Source of the DNA: an uncultured Alistipes sp.
Lineage (GTDB): Bacteria; Bacteroidota; Bacteroidia; Bacteroidales; Rikenellaceae
DNA: 64,000 nucleotides
Assembly (NCBI GenBank): GCA_900546065.1
Contig: URBK01000012.1
Location: 1-64,000 of the forward strand
Direction of reading: 5' to 3'
Shown here: positions 7,789 to 16,339 of the stretch, one piece after another
Layout: the number at the start of each line of letters is the position of its first letter
How positions within the stretch are numbered: position 1 is the first letter of the stretch
Notes under the pieces: model-generated
The model's database searches: none
What the model was told of the DNA's origin: nothing
Seen by the model: the letters and a program-made list of their open reading frames with translations, nothing else
Translations under genes and position numbers: made by a program

Positions 7789-9384
7789 ATGACCAAAGCG
7801 CTATGCCTGATAGCCGCTGTGTTCACTCTCACGGCCGGCGCACAGGAGATCACTAAACCTGCCCTTCTGCCCATGGAGCAGGGACCTTATCAACCTACGT
7901 GGGAGTCACTCGCGCAATACGAGGTACCCGAATGGTTCCGCGATGCCAAGTTCGGCATATGGGCACACTGGGGCCCGCAGTGCGAACCCGAGGCGGGCGA
8001 CTGGTATGCCCGACACATGTATTACCCCGGGCACTGGCAATACGAATTCCATGTCAAGAAATACGGCGACCCCGCCAAGTTCGGATTCAAGGATGTGATA
8101 CACGAATGGCGGGCCGAGAAGTGGGATCCCGAATATCTGATCAAACTCTACAAGGATGTCGGGGCGCGCTACTTCGTCACGCTGGCCAACCACCACGACA
8201 ACTTCGACCTGTGGGACAGTGACTATCAGCCGTGGAACTCGGTCAACATGGGGCCCGAACAGAATATCGTGGGCCGCTGGGCCGAGATGTGCGACAAATA
8301 CGGGCTTCGCTTCGGTGTCAGCGTCCACGCCTCGCACACATGGACGTGGATGGAGGGTGCGCAGGACTTCGACGGCAAGCTGACGGCCGCGGACGGCAAA
8401 GGCACATGGTGGGAAGGCTACGATCCGCAGGACCTCTACGAGCAGCGCCACACGCGCAGCGTCGGCAGCGAGAATGTCGGCACGATACACTCGCAATGGG
8501 AGTGGGGAAACGGGGCGTCACAACCCGACAAGGCATACCTCGACAAGTTCTACAACCGCACGGTAGACGTCATAAACAAATACGACCCCGACGTTGTCTA
8601 TTTCGACGATACGGCACTACCATTCAGCCAGATCAGCGACGAAGGCTTGAAGATCGCCGCCCACCTCTACAACAAGAGCCTGCGCGACCACCGCAACCGC
8701 ATGCAGGCCGTCATCATGGGCAAGAAGCTCACCGAACAGCAGAAGCAGGCGATGCTGTGGGATGTCGAGCGCGGCATACCCGACCGCATGCAGGAGCTGC
8801 CGTGGCAGACATGCACCTGTCTGGGCGAGTGGCACTACAACCGCGACCTGTACAACCGCAACGGATACAAATCCGCCGAGACGGTCATACGCATGCTGAT
8901 CGACATCGTGAGCAAGAACGGTAACCTTCTGCTGAGCGTACCGTTGCGCGGCGACGGCTCGATCAACGAGAAGGAGCTGGCAGTACTCGAAGGTATCAAG
9001 GCGTGGATGGATGTCAACAGCGATAGCATCTACGGCACACGTCCGTGGCGCACCTTCGGCGAGGGTCCCTCGGCCGATGCCGCCAACCCGATAAACAATC
9101 AGGGCTTCAACGAGGGCAATACCGCATACTCGGCCGCCGACATACGCTTCGTACAGAAGGGTGACACGGTCTACGCCACGGCTTTGGGATGGCCCGAAAA
9201 CGGACGCATCAAGATACGCGCACTGGCCGACGGATCGGATCTGTGCCCCGAGAAGATCCGCAGCGTCCGCCTTCTCGGATACGGCAAGATAGCATTCGAA
9301 CGCGACGCCGAGGCTCTCAAGGTTACACTGCCCGCCGACTTCGGCAGGAGCATCGCCCCGGTTCTCGCCGTAACGCTCAAATAG
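7789..9384 (+). CDS. Alpha-L-fucosidase (GH29)
   Basis: A 531-residue secreted glycosidase that removes alpha-linked L-fucose from glycans such as mucin or milk sugars. The signal peptide is MTKALCLIAAVFTLTAGAQ, with no lipobox, so the enzyme is probably periplasmic. GH29 signatures: WFRDAKFGIWAHWGP near residue 48, YFVTLANHHDNFDLWDSD near residue 130, and DPDVVYFDD at 266-274, where Asp273 matches the family's catalytic nucleophile. A C-terminal beta-sandwich follows residue 400. Length is normal. The gene is monocistronic, with its own promoter and a strong terminator at 9407-9449. No SusC/SusD pair accompanies it. Confidence 0.93.
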   Translation: MTKALCLIAAVFTLTAGAQEITKPALLPMEQGPYQPTWESLAQYEVPEWFRDAKFGIWAHWGPQCEPEAGDWYARHMYYPGHWQYEFHVKKYGDPAKFGFKDVIHEWRAEKWDPEYLIKLYKDVGARYFVTLANHHDNFDLWDSDYQPWNSVNMGPEQNIVGRWAEMCDKYGLRFGVSVHASHTWTWMEGAQDFDGKLTAADGKGTWWEGYDPQDLYEQRHTRSVGSENVGTIHSQWEWGNGASQPDKAYLDKFYNRTVDVINKYDPDVVYFDDTALPFSQISDEGLKIAAHLYNKSLRDHRNRMQAVIMGKKLTEQQKQAMLWDVERGIPDRMQELPWQTCTCLGEWHYNRDLYNRNGYKSAETVIRMLIDIVSKNGNLLLSVPLRGDGSINEKELAVLEGIKAWMDVNSDSIYGTRPWRTFGEGPSADAANPINNQGFNEGNTAYSAADIRFVQKGDTVYATALGWPENGRIKIRALADGSDLCPEKIRSVRLLGYGKIAFERDAEALKVTLPADFGRSIAPVLAVTLK

Positions 9385-9406
9385 AGTCTCACGTATCGCC
9401 TCACAT

Positions 9407-9449
9407 AGCGCCGCCGCCCCAACAGGAAGTAAGGGCAGCGGCGCTTTTT
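9407..9449 (+). terminator. Rho-independent terminator after the fucosidase
   Basis: GC-rich stem AGCGCCGCCGCCC / GGGCAGCGGCGCT (one G-T type mismatch), followed by TTTTA. It lies 23 bases past the stop. Confidence 0.8.
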
Positions 9450-9567
9450 ATACGAGAGGGATGTGCGCAGACACGAAAAAAAATCGGAATACGGGAATAA
9501 AAATTCGCTTAATTTCGATACTTAGGCCCTTGCAGGCCGCCTGTGGTGACAGAACACGATTTTTCGC

Positions 9568-9598
9568 TTGACGCACCCGCCGAGTTTGCGTATATTTG
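9568..9598 (+). promoter_or_regulatory. Promoter of the DUF3857 pair
   Basis: TTG at 9568-9570, 20 bases, TATATTTG at 9591-9598. The predicted transcript starts about 60 bases before the ATG at 9664. Confidence 0.6.
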
Positions 9599-9663
9599 CA
9601 CGACAGGCGGCGTAACGCTACGTTACTCTGCCATAAGAGACAACACAGATAATCAACACATAT

Positions 9664-11619
9664 ATGAAGAGACTATTGTTATTGTTTCTCCTTCTGCCGC
9701 TGTGGTACGCCTCGACGGCACAGGAGTGGCTTCCGCTCAAGGCGCGGGCCGAGGCCGACACGACTCTGAAGTCAAGTCCTGCCGTATGTCTTGTCGACCG
9801 CACGAACGTCCAGATCGCCGAGACCGGATCGGGCGCCTTCGACATCTACCGCGCCGTACTCATCGGCAACGCCGAAGGTGCACTCGCAAACCGCATCCTG
9901 AAATATGACTATGACCCGCTCACGGCGGCCGCTCGATTCACCTCGGTGAAGGTATATCGCGCCGACGGCACCGTAGACGAAATCCCCGTCGAGAATACGT
10001 TGGATTACGCCGCTCCCGCACGTGCCATATATTGGGGTGCGCGGCAGATCATGATCGAGATCGGCGCCATCAAGGCCGGCGACGTCGTGGAATACTCGAT
10101 CGAGAAGCACGGCTTCACATACGCCCTGCTCGACGGCATGCCCTCGGACGACGAACGCTTCATCCCGCCCATGCGCGGACAGTTCTACGACATCGTACCA
10201 TTCTGGGTATCGGAACCTACAATGGTAAAGAACTATACGATATCCGTTCCGCAGAGCAAACACGTACAGTACGAATTCTATCAGGGCACCTGCTCGCCTT
10301 CTGTACGTTTTGCCGACGGGCGGCAGATACTCTCGTTCACGGTCGAGGATGCGCGTCCGTTCGACCGCGAGCCCAACATGGTCGACCTCTACGATGTGGC
10401 GCCGAAGTTGATGCTCTCGTCGACCGACTCGTGGCGCGACAAGTCGCTCTGGTTCCACGGCGTAAACGAGGACTACGGCAGCTTTGACCCCACGCCCGAG
10501 GCGCAGGCCAAGGTTGACGAACTGATTCGCGGCATCGACGACCCGATGCGCAAGATCGCCGTGCTGACCCACTGGGTTGCCGACAACATGCGTTATTCGG
10601 GCATCTCGATGGGCAAGGGCGAGGGTTACACCCTGCACAACACCCGCACCAACTTCACCGACCGCTGCGGCGTCTGCAAGGACAAGACGGCGCTGCTGAT
10701 CTCGATGCTCCGCATGGCAGGCTTCGAGGCCTACCCCGCCATGACGATGGCCGGATCGCGCATCGAGGCCATACCGGCCGACCACTTCAACCACTGCGTA
10801 GCCGTAGTGAAGCTCGGCGACGGCACCTATATGCCGCTTGACCCGACGTGGGTGCCCTTCAGCCGCGAGCTGTGGAGCAGCGCCGAGCAGCAGCAGAACT
10901 ACCTGCCCGGCATACCCGAAGGGTCGGATCTCTGCCTTACGCCCCTCTCGGCACCCGAGAACCACTATTTCCGTATCAAGGCCGCGTCGCGCCTCGATGC
11001 CAACGGCAAACTCACGGGCAGCTTCACGGTCGAAGCCGAAGGACTGTCGGATGCCTCGGCACGACGTCCTTTCACTACGGGCATGCGGGCTCGCGTACGC
11101 GCCGCCATCGAGCGCGAGCTGCTCAACATATCGCCGCAGGCACGTCTTCTGTCGTACGATGCAGGCAAGAACCCCGCCGACTACCAGCAGGGGCCACTGT
11201 CGATGACCGTGCGTTTCGAGATTCCCGACTACGCGGCCGTTGGCGACGGCGTCATGATATGCCAGCCCATAGTCAAGACGGGACTCTACAACTCGATCTA
11301 CACCTTCCTGCGCGTGAGCCTCACGCCCGAGACTCGCCGCTACGCCTTCAAGGACTCGACCTCGCGTCTTGTGGAGCTTGACGAGAGCATCACCCTGCCC
11401 GCCGGCTACACGCTCGTCGGCAAGCCGTACGAGGCCGAAGCTGGCGGCCAGACGGTCAATTACGAAGGCAGCTGTTCGCAGTCGGGAGCAACGCTACACC
11501 TGCAACAGCGCATATCGCTCGGCAAGCGTGTCTACGATGCGGCCGACTGGACACAGTTCCGCGAGTCGGTGCTTGGATTCAAAGAGATAAACGATTTGGT
11601 ATTCGAAAAGAGTGAGTAA
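9664..11619 (+). CDS. DUF3857 and transglutaminase-domain protein
   Basis: A 651-residue exported protein (signal MKRLLLLFLLLPLWYASTAQ). The N-terminal part is a DUF3857 beta-domain; ADGTVDEIPV near residue 100 is typical. It is followed by a transglutaminase-like core with an intact Cys-His-Asp triad: Cys338 in DRCGVCKDKTALL, His377 in DHFNHCVAVV and Asp393 in PLDPTW. The C-terminal 230 residues resemble the DUF2569/DUF3858-type beta region. Such proteins are thought to act as periplasmic peptidases or transglutaminases, but the substrate is not established. It overlaps the next gene, a degenerate relative, so the two are likely made together. Confidence 0.88.
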   Translation: MKRLLLLFLLLPLWYASTAQEWLPLKARAEADTTLKSSPAVCLVDRTNVQIAETGSGAFDIYRAVLIGNAEGALANRILKYDYDPLTAAARFTSVKVYRADGTVDEIPVENTLDYAAPARAIYWGARQIMIEIGAIKAGDVVEYSIEKHGFTYALLDGMPSDDERFIPPMRGQFYDIVPFWVSEPTMVKNYTISVPQSKHVQYEFYQGTCSPSVRFADGRQILSFTVEDARPFDREPNMVDLYDVAPKLMLSSTDSWRDKSLWFHGVNEDYGSFDPTPEAQAKVDELIRGIDDPMRKIAVLTHWVADNMRYSGISMGKGEGYTLHNTRTNFTDRCGVCKDKTALLISMLRMAGFEAYPAMTMAGSRIEAIPADHFNHCVAVVKLGDGTYMPLDPTWVPFSRELWSSAEQQQNYLPGIPEGSDLCLTPLSAPENHYFRIKAASRLDANGKLTGSFTVEAEGLSDASARRPFTTGMRARVRAAIERELLNISPQARLLSYDAGKNPADYQQGPLSMTVRFEIPDYAAVGDGVMICQPIVKTGLYNSIYTFLRVSLTPETRRYAFKDSTSRLVELDESITLPAGYTLVGKPYEAEAGGQTVNYEGSCSQSGATLHLQQRISLGKRVYDAADWTQFRESVLGFKEINDLVFEKSE

Positions 11620-11620
11620 G

Positions 11621-13228
11621 ATGAAACGATACATAACAACCATACTGTGCCTTCTGGCCTTCACGGCCGCCCATGCCGGCGATGAGGCCACATACGAAAA
11701 ACTCCACACAAGCTATACGCTTGCGGCCGACGGCTCGCAGCAGTACCGCCGCGTGATGGATCTGAAACTCGAGACCCACACTTCGTTCAACGACCTCTTC
11801 GGCGAGACGTTCTTGGTGTATGATCCCGAATACCAGACTCTCACCATAAACGAAGCCTACACGACGCAGGCCGACGGCACCGTCGTGCCGCTGCCCGACA
11901 ACGCCGTCAACGAGTCTCTGCCCCACGCCGCGGCCGACGCTCCCGCATACAACCGTCTGCGCGAGGCCGTCATAACCCATACGGGACTGGAGATAGGGGC
12001 AACGATACACCTCGACTACACGCTCTCGACGAAGGCGGGTTTCTACCCTGCTCTCGAAGTGTGCGAGACACTCACGGAGCCTGCCGCCTCGGTGAAGGAT
12101 CGCCGCATAGAGATCACCGTGCCCGCAGGCACCGAGCTGCGTTACGATCCTGCCATGAAGCCCCGCCGCACGGGCGATACCTACACGTGGCAGTTCCGCA
12201 ACCTCGCCGCGTACTACGACGAGGGCTATACGCCGCAGAACGGCGAAGGACGCCCCACGCTCTGCGCCACGACATTCGCCTCGACGGCCGACGCTCTGAG
12301 CCGCATCGCCCGCACCGAGCGCGACATAGTCAAGTTGCCGGGTCTTGCCCGCCAATCCAAAGATGAGACCTTGAAGGCATACGCCGAATACATGGGGTCG
12401 CATCTCGGCCGAAGCGGGGTAACGCCCTTCATGACAGGTTATCGTACGCGTCCCGCAGCCGAGGTATTGGCTTCGGCGTACGGCACCGATCTGGAGAAAT
12501 GCACGCTTCTGGCACGTGTCCTCACGGCCGAAGGCATCGACGCCGAGGTGGTGGCGGTATATCCCGCCTGCCATGCTGTCAAGATGCTGCGCGACATCAA
12601 GAGTTTCGCCGTAGCAGTTACGATTGACGGCAACACCAGCTACTATTCTGGCTCAGGCGCACGGCTCGATCTGCAGCTCCGCAGCGACCGCGACGAGGTC
12701 TATTCGGTAACCGACGGCCGAAAGATCGACTTCGCCCCCTGCGCCAATACCCGCAAGGCCGACATAACCGTTACGATAAACGGCACCGAGGCAACCTCTT
12801 CGGCCAACGTCGAAACCGACCGCAGCGGCGTAACCTCAACGCAGCAGACATCACCCGCAGTCAGCGTAGCCGACCGCTCGGGATACCGTCTGGTGAAACT
12901 CCCGTCGGTAGGCTTTGCCGAGTCATGGGGCATGTCGCGTCTGGGAACGGAGCGCAGGCAATATTTCGAGATGCCCTACGTGTGCGACGACGAGGTGACG
13001 TTTACCATAAACACCGACGGCCGTATCCTTACGCCGAGCCGCGAGCTGAAGCTCTCGAACCCTGTTGGCGAGGTGACGCTCCGCATAGAGGTCGACGGCA
13101 GCAAGGCCACCGTCACGCGGAACGTGAAGATCAACAAGGCGATCATCGCGCCCGCAGAGTGGAAATCGGCACGCGCCCTGCTCACCGCACTTGCCGACCG
13201 CGCATACAGCGAGTTGATAGTAAAATAG
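11621..13228 (+). CDS. DUF3857 protein with inactive transglutaminase fold
   Basis: A 535-residue exported protein, signal MKRYITTILCLLAFTAAHA. I use the ATG at 11621, one base after the preceding stop; a GTG at 11612 is also possible and would overlap that stop. It has the same architecture as its neighbour, but the triad is gone. YGTDLEKCTLLARVL aligns with CGVCKDKTALLISML, putting Asp290 in the place of the catalytic Cys, and the His and Asp segments read IKSFAVAV and YYSGSGAR. It is therefore probably a non-catalytic partner or a binding protein for the active paralogue. A strong terminator follows at 13252-13288. Confidence 0.85.
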   Translation: MKRYITTILCLLAFTAAHAGDEATYEKLHTSYTLAADGSQQYRRVMDLKLETHTSFNDLFGETFLVYDPEYQTLTINEAYTTQADGTVVPLPDNAVNESLPHAAADAPAYNRLREAVITHTGLEIGATIHLDYTLSTKAGFYPALEVCETLTEPAASVKDRRIEITVPAGTELRYDPAMKPRRTGDTYTWQFRNLAAYYDEGYTPQNGEGRPTLCATTFASTADALSRIARTERDIVKLPGLARQSKDETLKAYAEYMGSHLGRSGVTPFMTGYRTRPAAEVLASAYGTDLEKCTLLARVLTAEGIDAEVVAVYPACHAVKMLRDIKSFAVAVTIDGNTSYYSGSGARLDLQLRSDRDEVYSVTDGRKIDFAPCANTRKADITVTINGTEATSSANVETDRSGVTSTQQTSPAVSVADRSGYRLVKLPSVGFAESWGMSRLGTERRQYFEMPYVCDDEVTFTINTDGRILTPSRELKLSNPVGEVTLRIEVDGSKATVTRNVKINKAIIAPAEWKSARALLTALADRAYSELIVK

Positions 13229-13251
13229 ACCAGCTCCACCCTGCAAAGCAG

Positions 13252-13288
13252 ACGGGTGCGATTCCTCGAAGAATCGCACCCGTTTTTC
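13252..13288. terminator. Bidirectional hairpin between convergent genes
   Basis: ACGGGTGCGATTC / GAATCGCACCCGT, a 13-base perfect stem, then TTTTT on the plus strand. It ends the DUF3857 pair; the YfcE-like gene ends at 13306 from the other side. Confidence 0.85.
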
Positions 13289-13305
13289 ATATCCGCCTCG
13301 GAGGA

Positions 13306-13803
13306 TCATCCGCGGCGCGGCCACTCGCCGATCTCCATATCGCGCATGTCGTCGCCGTCGATGGTGAAACGCACGGCCGTGCGTACCTTGTGGAAGCCGT
13401 ACTCCCCTGCCGCCCCGGGGTTGATATAGAGAAGGCGGTAGACGGGATCGAACATCACCTTGAGTATATGCGAATGTCCCGCCACAAAGATATCGGGCCG
13501 CGCGCCCTGTATGAGTTGCAGTGCTGGAGGCGAATAGTGGCGCGGATAGCCGCCGATGTGGGTTATGAGCACATGTTTCTTCTCGCACTCGAAGAATGCC
13601 GAACTGTGATACACGCGGCGCATCATGCCGCCGTCCACATTGCCGTAAACGCCGCGCAGCGGTTTGAATGCGGCGATGGCGTCCGCCGTCTCCAGCGACC
13701 CGAAGTCTCCGGCGTGCCATATCTCATCCACATCCTCAAGAAAGTGTTTCAGCACGTCGTCGAAGGTGCCGTGCGTGTCGGAAATGACACCTATGCGTTT
13801 CAT
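13306..13803 (-). CDS. YfcE/MJ0936-family metallophosphoesterase
   Basis: A 165-residue cytoplasmic phosphodiesterase of the calcineurin-like superfamily. All metal-binding motifs are present in order: SDTHG (residues 8-12), HAGDFG, YGNVD, THIGG and GHSH. Length and motif spacing fit the small YfcE/MJ0936 class, which hydrolyses simple phosphodiesters in vitro and whose natural substrate is not settled. It starts at the ATG at 13803 and has no signal peptide. It follows the esterase gene on the same strand by about 50 bases and might be cotranscribed from the rarA side. Confidence 0.9.
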   Translation of the reverse strand: MKRIGVISDTHGTFDDVLKHFLEDVDEIWHAGDFGSLETADAIAAFKPLRGVYGNVDGGMMRRVYHSSAFFECEKKHVLITHIGGYPRHYSPPALQLIQGARPDIFVAGHSHILKVMFDPVYRLLYINPGAAGEYGFHKVRTAVRFTIDGDDMRDMEIGEWPRRG

Positions 13804-13852
13804 AAGTCGTGATTAGAGTCTCTATTTTCGGGTTTCATCACTTTGCCGCCTG

Positions 13853-14794
13853 CTAACGGGCATAGTTGGCGCGTACGTAGTCCATGACCTTGAACCGTGT
13901 TTTGCATGGCGGGAAGTCCTCGCTGCGCACCTCAGTCACGGCCTGCATCGGGCGGCGGTCGCGCACCATCTGTTCGAGGAAGGCGAGGATCTCGTAGCGG
14001 TTGTCGCGCATGGGCGTAACGGCCATCGAGTGATTCTGGTACTCCACCGTATAGAACCAATAGGGCCATTGCCGCTTGTCGAACTGCTTGACCAGAAACT
14101 TCGAACCGTAGAATCCAACACCGAATACCGATGCCTTCTCGAATGGCACCTGATTGTCGGCACTGCCGTGGAACATCATAACGGGTGCAGGGCAACGATT
14201 CCATTCTGGCGCACCGTCCACCGAGAAGACCGCCCCGGCAAATGACACAACACCCGCATAATCGAAATCTTCGGGCATGACCTCGGCCGTATCGCTGCGG
14301 TTACAGAGGGCGTTTTCGGCCTGCAGGACGGTGATGGCACCCGCCGAGGAGCCGCACGTGACGATCATGTGCGGGTCTATGTCCCACTCGTCGGCCTTGC
14401 CGAGTACGAAGAGCGTGGCGCTGAAGAGATCCTCCACAGCCATTCGGACCGACTTGTTGAAGAGCGTCACCATCTCGCGCACCGACATGTCGCCCGCGCC
14501 CGAGACATCCTTCAACCCCAGACGGTAATCTATCGATACAACGTCGTAGCCGTGGTCGTTCATAAACTCGAAGTAGGGAATATACTGTTTGTTGTCACGC
14601 TCGCCACCGGCGAAGCCTCCGCCGAAGACAAAGATCATACACGGGCGCTGGCCCTCGACGTCGGCCACATAGTGGTCCAGAAAGAGCGAGTCGGCATCCT
14701 TGACGGCATACAGAAGCGTCTGTTTTCCGGCCGTGGCCGCCGTCGCGCCCAGAGCCGCCGCAAGCGACAGCAGAGATAAAAGTATTCGTTTCAT
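13853..14794 (-). CDS. Secreted alpha/beta-hydrolase esterase (BD-FAE/Aes-like)
   Basis: A 313-residue exported esterase. The reading frame is open far upstream, into rarA, but the ATG at 14794 gives a signal peptide, MKRILLSLLSLAAALGATAATA, so this is the start. Oxyanion-loop FVFGGGFAGGERDNK near residue 60, nucleophile elbow TCGSSAGA near residue 145, an acidic SADNQVPFEKA and a late His in EYQNHSMAV complete the fold. Sequence is closest in type to carboxylesterases that deacylate sugars or small esters; the substrate cannot be read off. It lies 70 bases downstream of rarA on the same strand. Confidence 0.82.
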   Translation of the reverse strand: MKRILLSLLSLAAALGATAATAGKQTLLYAVKDADSLFLDHYVADVEGQRPCMIFVFGGGFAGGERDNKQYIPYFEFMNDHGYDVVSIDYRLGLKDVSGAGDMSVREMVTLFNKSVRMAVEDLFSATLFVLGKADEWDIDPHMIVTCGSSAGAITVLQAENALCNRSDTAEVMPEDFDYAGVVSFAGAVFSVDGAPEWNRCPAPVMMFHGSADNQVPFEKASVFGVGFYGSKFLVKQFDKRQWPYWFYTVEYQNHSMAVTPMRDNRYEILAFLEQMVRDRRPMQAVTEVRSEDFPPCKTRFKVMDYVRANYAR

Positions 14795-14864
14795 GTGTTT
14801 CGAGGATTTTATTCTTGGTTGAGCAAAATACATACCGCCCGCATCCGCGAGCGCATGACATACA

Positions 14865-16145
14865 TTATTTGGAATATTTGTTGCCCCAGAGCGTGCGTAT
14901 GCGTTCGGCAATCTTCGCCTCCGAGGGATTCTGCGTATTGGGCGTGTAGAACCGTTTCCCCGAGATCGACTCGGGCAGGAACTCCTGCTCGACAAACCCG
15001 CCTGCAAAGTCGTGCGCATACTTGTATCCCTTGCCATATCCAGCCTCGCTCATCAGCTTCGTGGGAGCATTGCGCAGGTGCAGCGGCACGGGTCGGTTCG
15101 TCGTGTCGTGCGAGACAAAACTCAGGGCCTCATTTATGGCCATATAGGCCGAGTTGCTCTTGGGACTCGTCGCAAGGTATATGGTTGTCTCGGCAAGGGT
15201 TATGCGCGCCTCCGGCATGCCGATCTTGTGGACCGTATCGAAGCACGCATTCGCAAGGAGCAGGGCGTTGGGATTCGCCAGACCGATATCCTCCGAGGCG
15301 AGGATCACAAGTCGACGCGCTATGAACCGCGGCTCCTCGCCTCCGGCCAGCATACGCGCCAAGTAGTATATCGCCGCATTGGGATCGCTTCCGCGAACCG
15401 ACTTGATGAAGGCCGAGATGACGTCGTAATGCTGCTCGCCGTTCTTGTCGTAGAGCGCTATGTTCTGTTGCAGGCATGCCGTGACACTCTCGTCCGTGAT
15501 CTCGATGTCGCCCGACGTGGCCCCAGCCATGATGTCGAGGATATTGAGCAGCTTGCGGGCATCGCCTCCGGAAAAACGGAACAGCGCCTCGGTCTGCGTA
15601 ACCTTCACATTACGGCTTTTGAGTTCCTCGTCTGCGGTGATGGCACGGTGCAGCAGCGTCGAGAGCTCCTCGTCGCTCATCGGCTTGAGGATATATACCT
15701 GACAGCGGCTCAGCAGCGGCGAGATCACCTCGAAGGAGGGGTTCTCGGTCGTGGCGCCAATGAGCGTCACGATACCCTGCTCGACCGCACCCAGAAGCGA
15801 ATCCTGCTGACTCTTGTTGAAGCGGTGGATCTCGTCGATGAACAGGAACGCCGCCTTCTGGTTGAATAGGCTCTGCTTGCGCGCCGCCTCGATCACCTCG
15901 CGTACCTCCTTCACGCCCGACGTCACGGCCGAAAGCGTATATAGCGGACGCTTCAGCTGGTTTGCCACCAGCTTGGCCAATGTGGTCTTGCCGACACCCG
16001 GGGGACCCCACAGTATAAACGACGGCACATTCCCTGTCTCAAGGAATTTACGGAAAACGCCGTCGGGCCCGACCAGATGCGTCTGCCCGATATACTCGTC
16101 GAGGGTCTGCGGACGGAGCCGCTCGGCCAATGGTATGCTGCTCAT
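14865..16145 (-). CDS. rarA: Replication-associated recombination protein A
   Basis: A 426-residue AAA+ ATPase (also called MgsA) that acts at stalled replication forks and single-stranded DNA gaps. GPPGVGKT (47-54) is the Walker A, FIDEIHRFNKSQQD the Walker B, ATTENPSFEV sensor 1, followed by the tetramerising C-terminal domain (FISRRLVILASEDIGLANP-type sequence present). Length is typical. A TTG six bases further upstream is also in frame, but the ATG at 16145 matches the family N-terminus. The promoter at 16214-16244 is well formed. The secreted esterase lies downstream on the same strand. Confidence 0.95.
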   Translation of the reverse strand: MSSIPLAERLRPQTLDEYIGQTHLVGPDGVFRKFLETGNVPSFILWGPPGVGKTTLAKLVANQLKRPLYTLSAVTSGVKEVREVIEAARKQSLFNQKAAFLFIDEIHRFNKSQQDSLLGAVEQGIVTLIGATTENPSFEVISPLLSRCQVYILKPMSDEELSTLLHRAITADEELKSRNVKVTQTEALFRFSGGDARKLLNILDIMAGATSGDIEITDESVTACLQQNIALYDKNGEQHYDVISAFIKSVRGSDPNAAIYYLARMLAGGEEPRFIARRLVILASEDIGLANPNALLLANACFDTVHKIGMPEARITLAETTIYLATSPKSNSAYMAINEALSFVSHDTTNRPVPLHLRNAPTKLMSEAGYGKGYKYAHDFAGGFVEQEFLPESISGKRFYTPNTQNPSEAKIAERIRTLWGNKYSK

Positions 16146-16213
16146 TGTCAAACTGTTTCAACGCCGGTTTCCACATCAATCGCAATCCGTACCGATGCAG
16201 GCGGCATCAGAGG

Positions 16214-16244
16214 CAAAGATACACATTATTTCCCGAGCGTCAAA
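16214..16244 (-). promoter_or_regulatory. Promoter of rarA
   Basis: Minus strand: TTTG, 19 bases, TATCTTTG, a full match to the Bacteroidota consensus. Transcription would begin near 16207. Confidence 0.65.
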
Positions 16245-16313
16245 ATTGCACCTTGACGGCCGCCGAGGCTTTCATTAAGCAGACACAGTGATGGACGCAA
16301 AGATATTTTTTTG

Positions 16314-16321
16314 TAAATTTG
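16314..16321 (+). promoter_or_regulatory. -7 box upstream of the FAD oxidoreductase
   Basis: TAAATTTG 19 bases before the ATG at 16340. No clear -33 element, and the resulting leader would be very short, about 12 bases. Confidence 0.35.
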
Positions 16322-16339
16322 TCCAAACACCAACCCTCT

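Noticed and set aside
9772..10965. 397-codon minus-strand frame opposite the transglutaminase gene
   Set aside because: A shadow of GC-rich codon bias; no start context, signal or domain, while the plus strand carries an intact catalytic triad.
14795..15037. N-terminal extension of the secreted esterase
   Set aside because: It overlaps the end of rarA and would bury the signal peptide in the middle of the protein.
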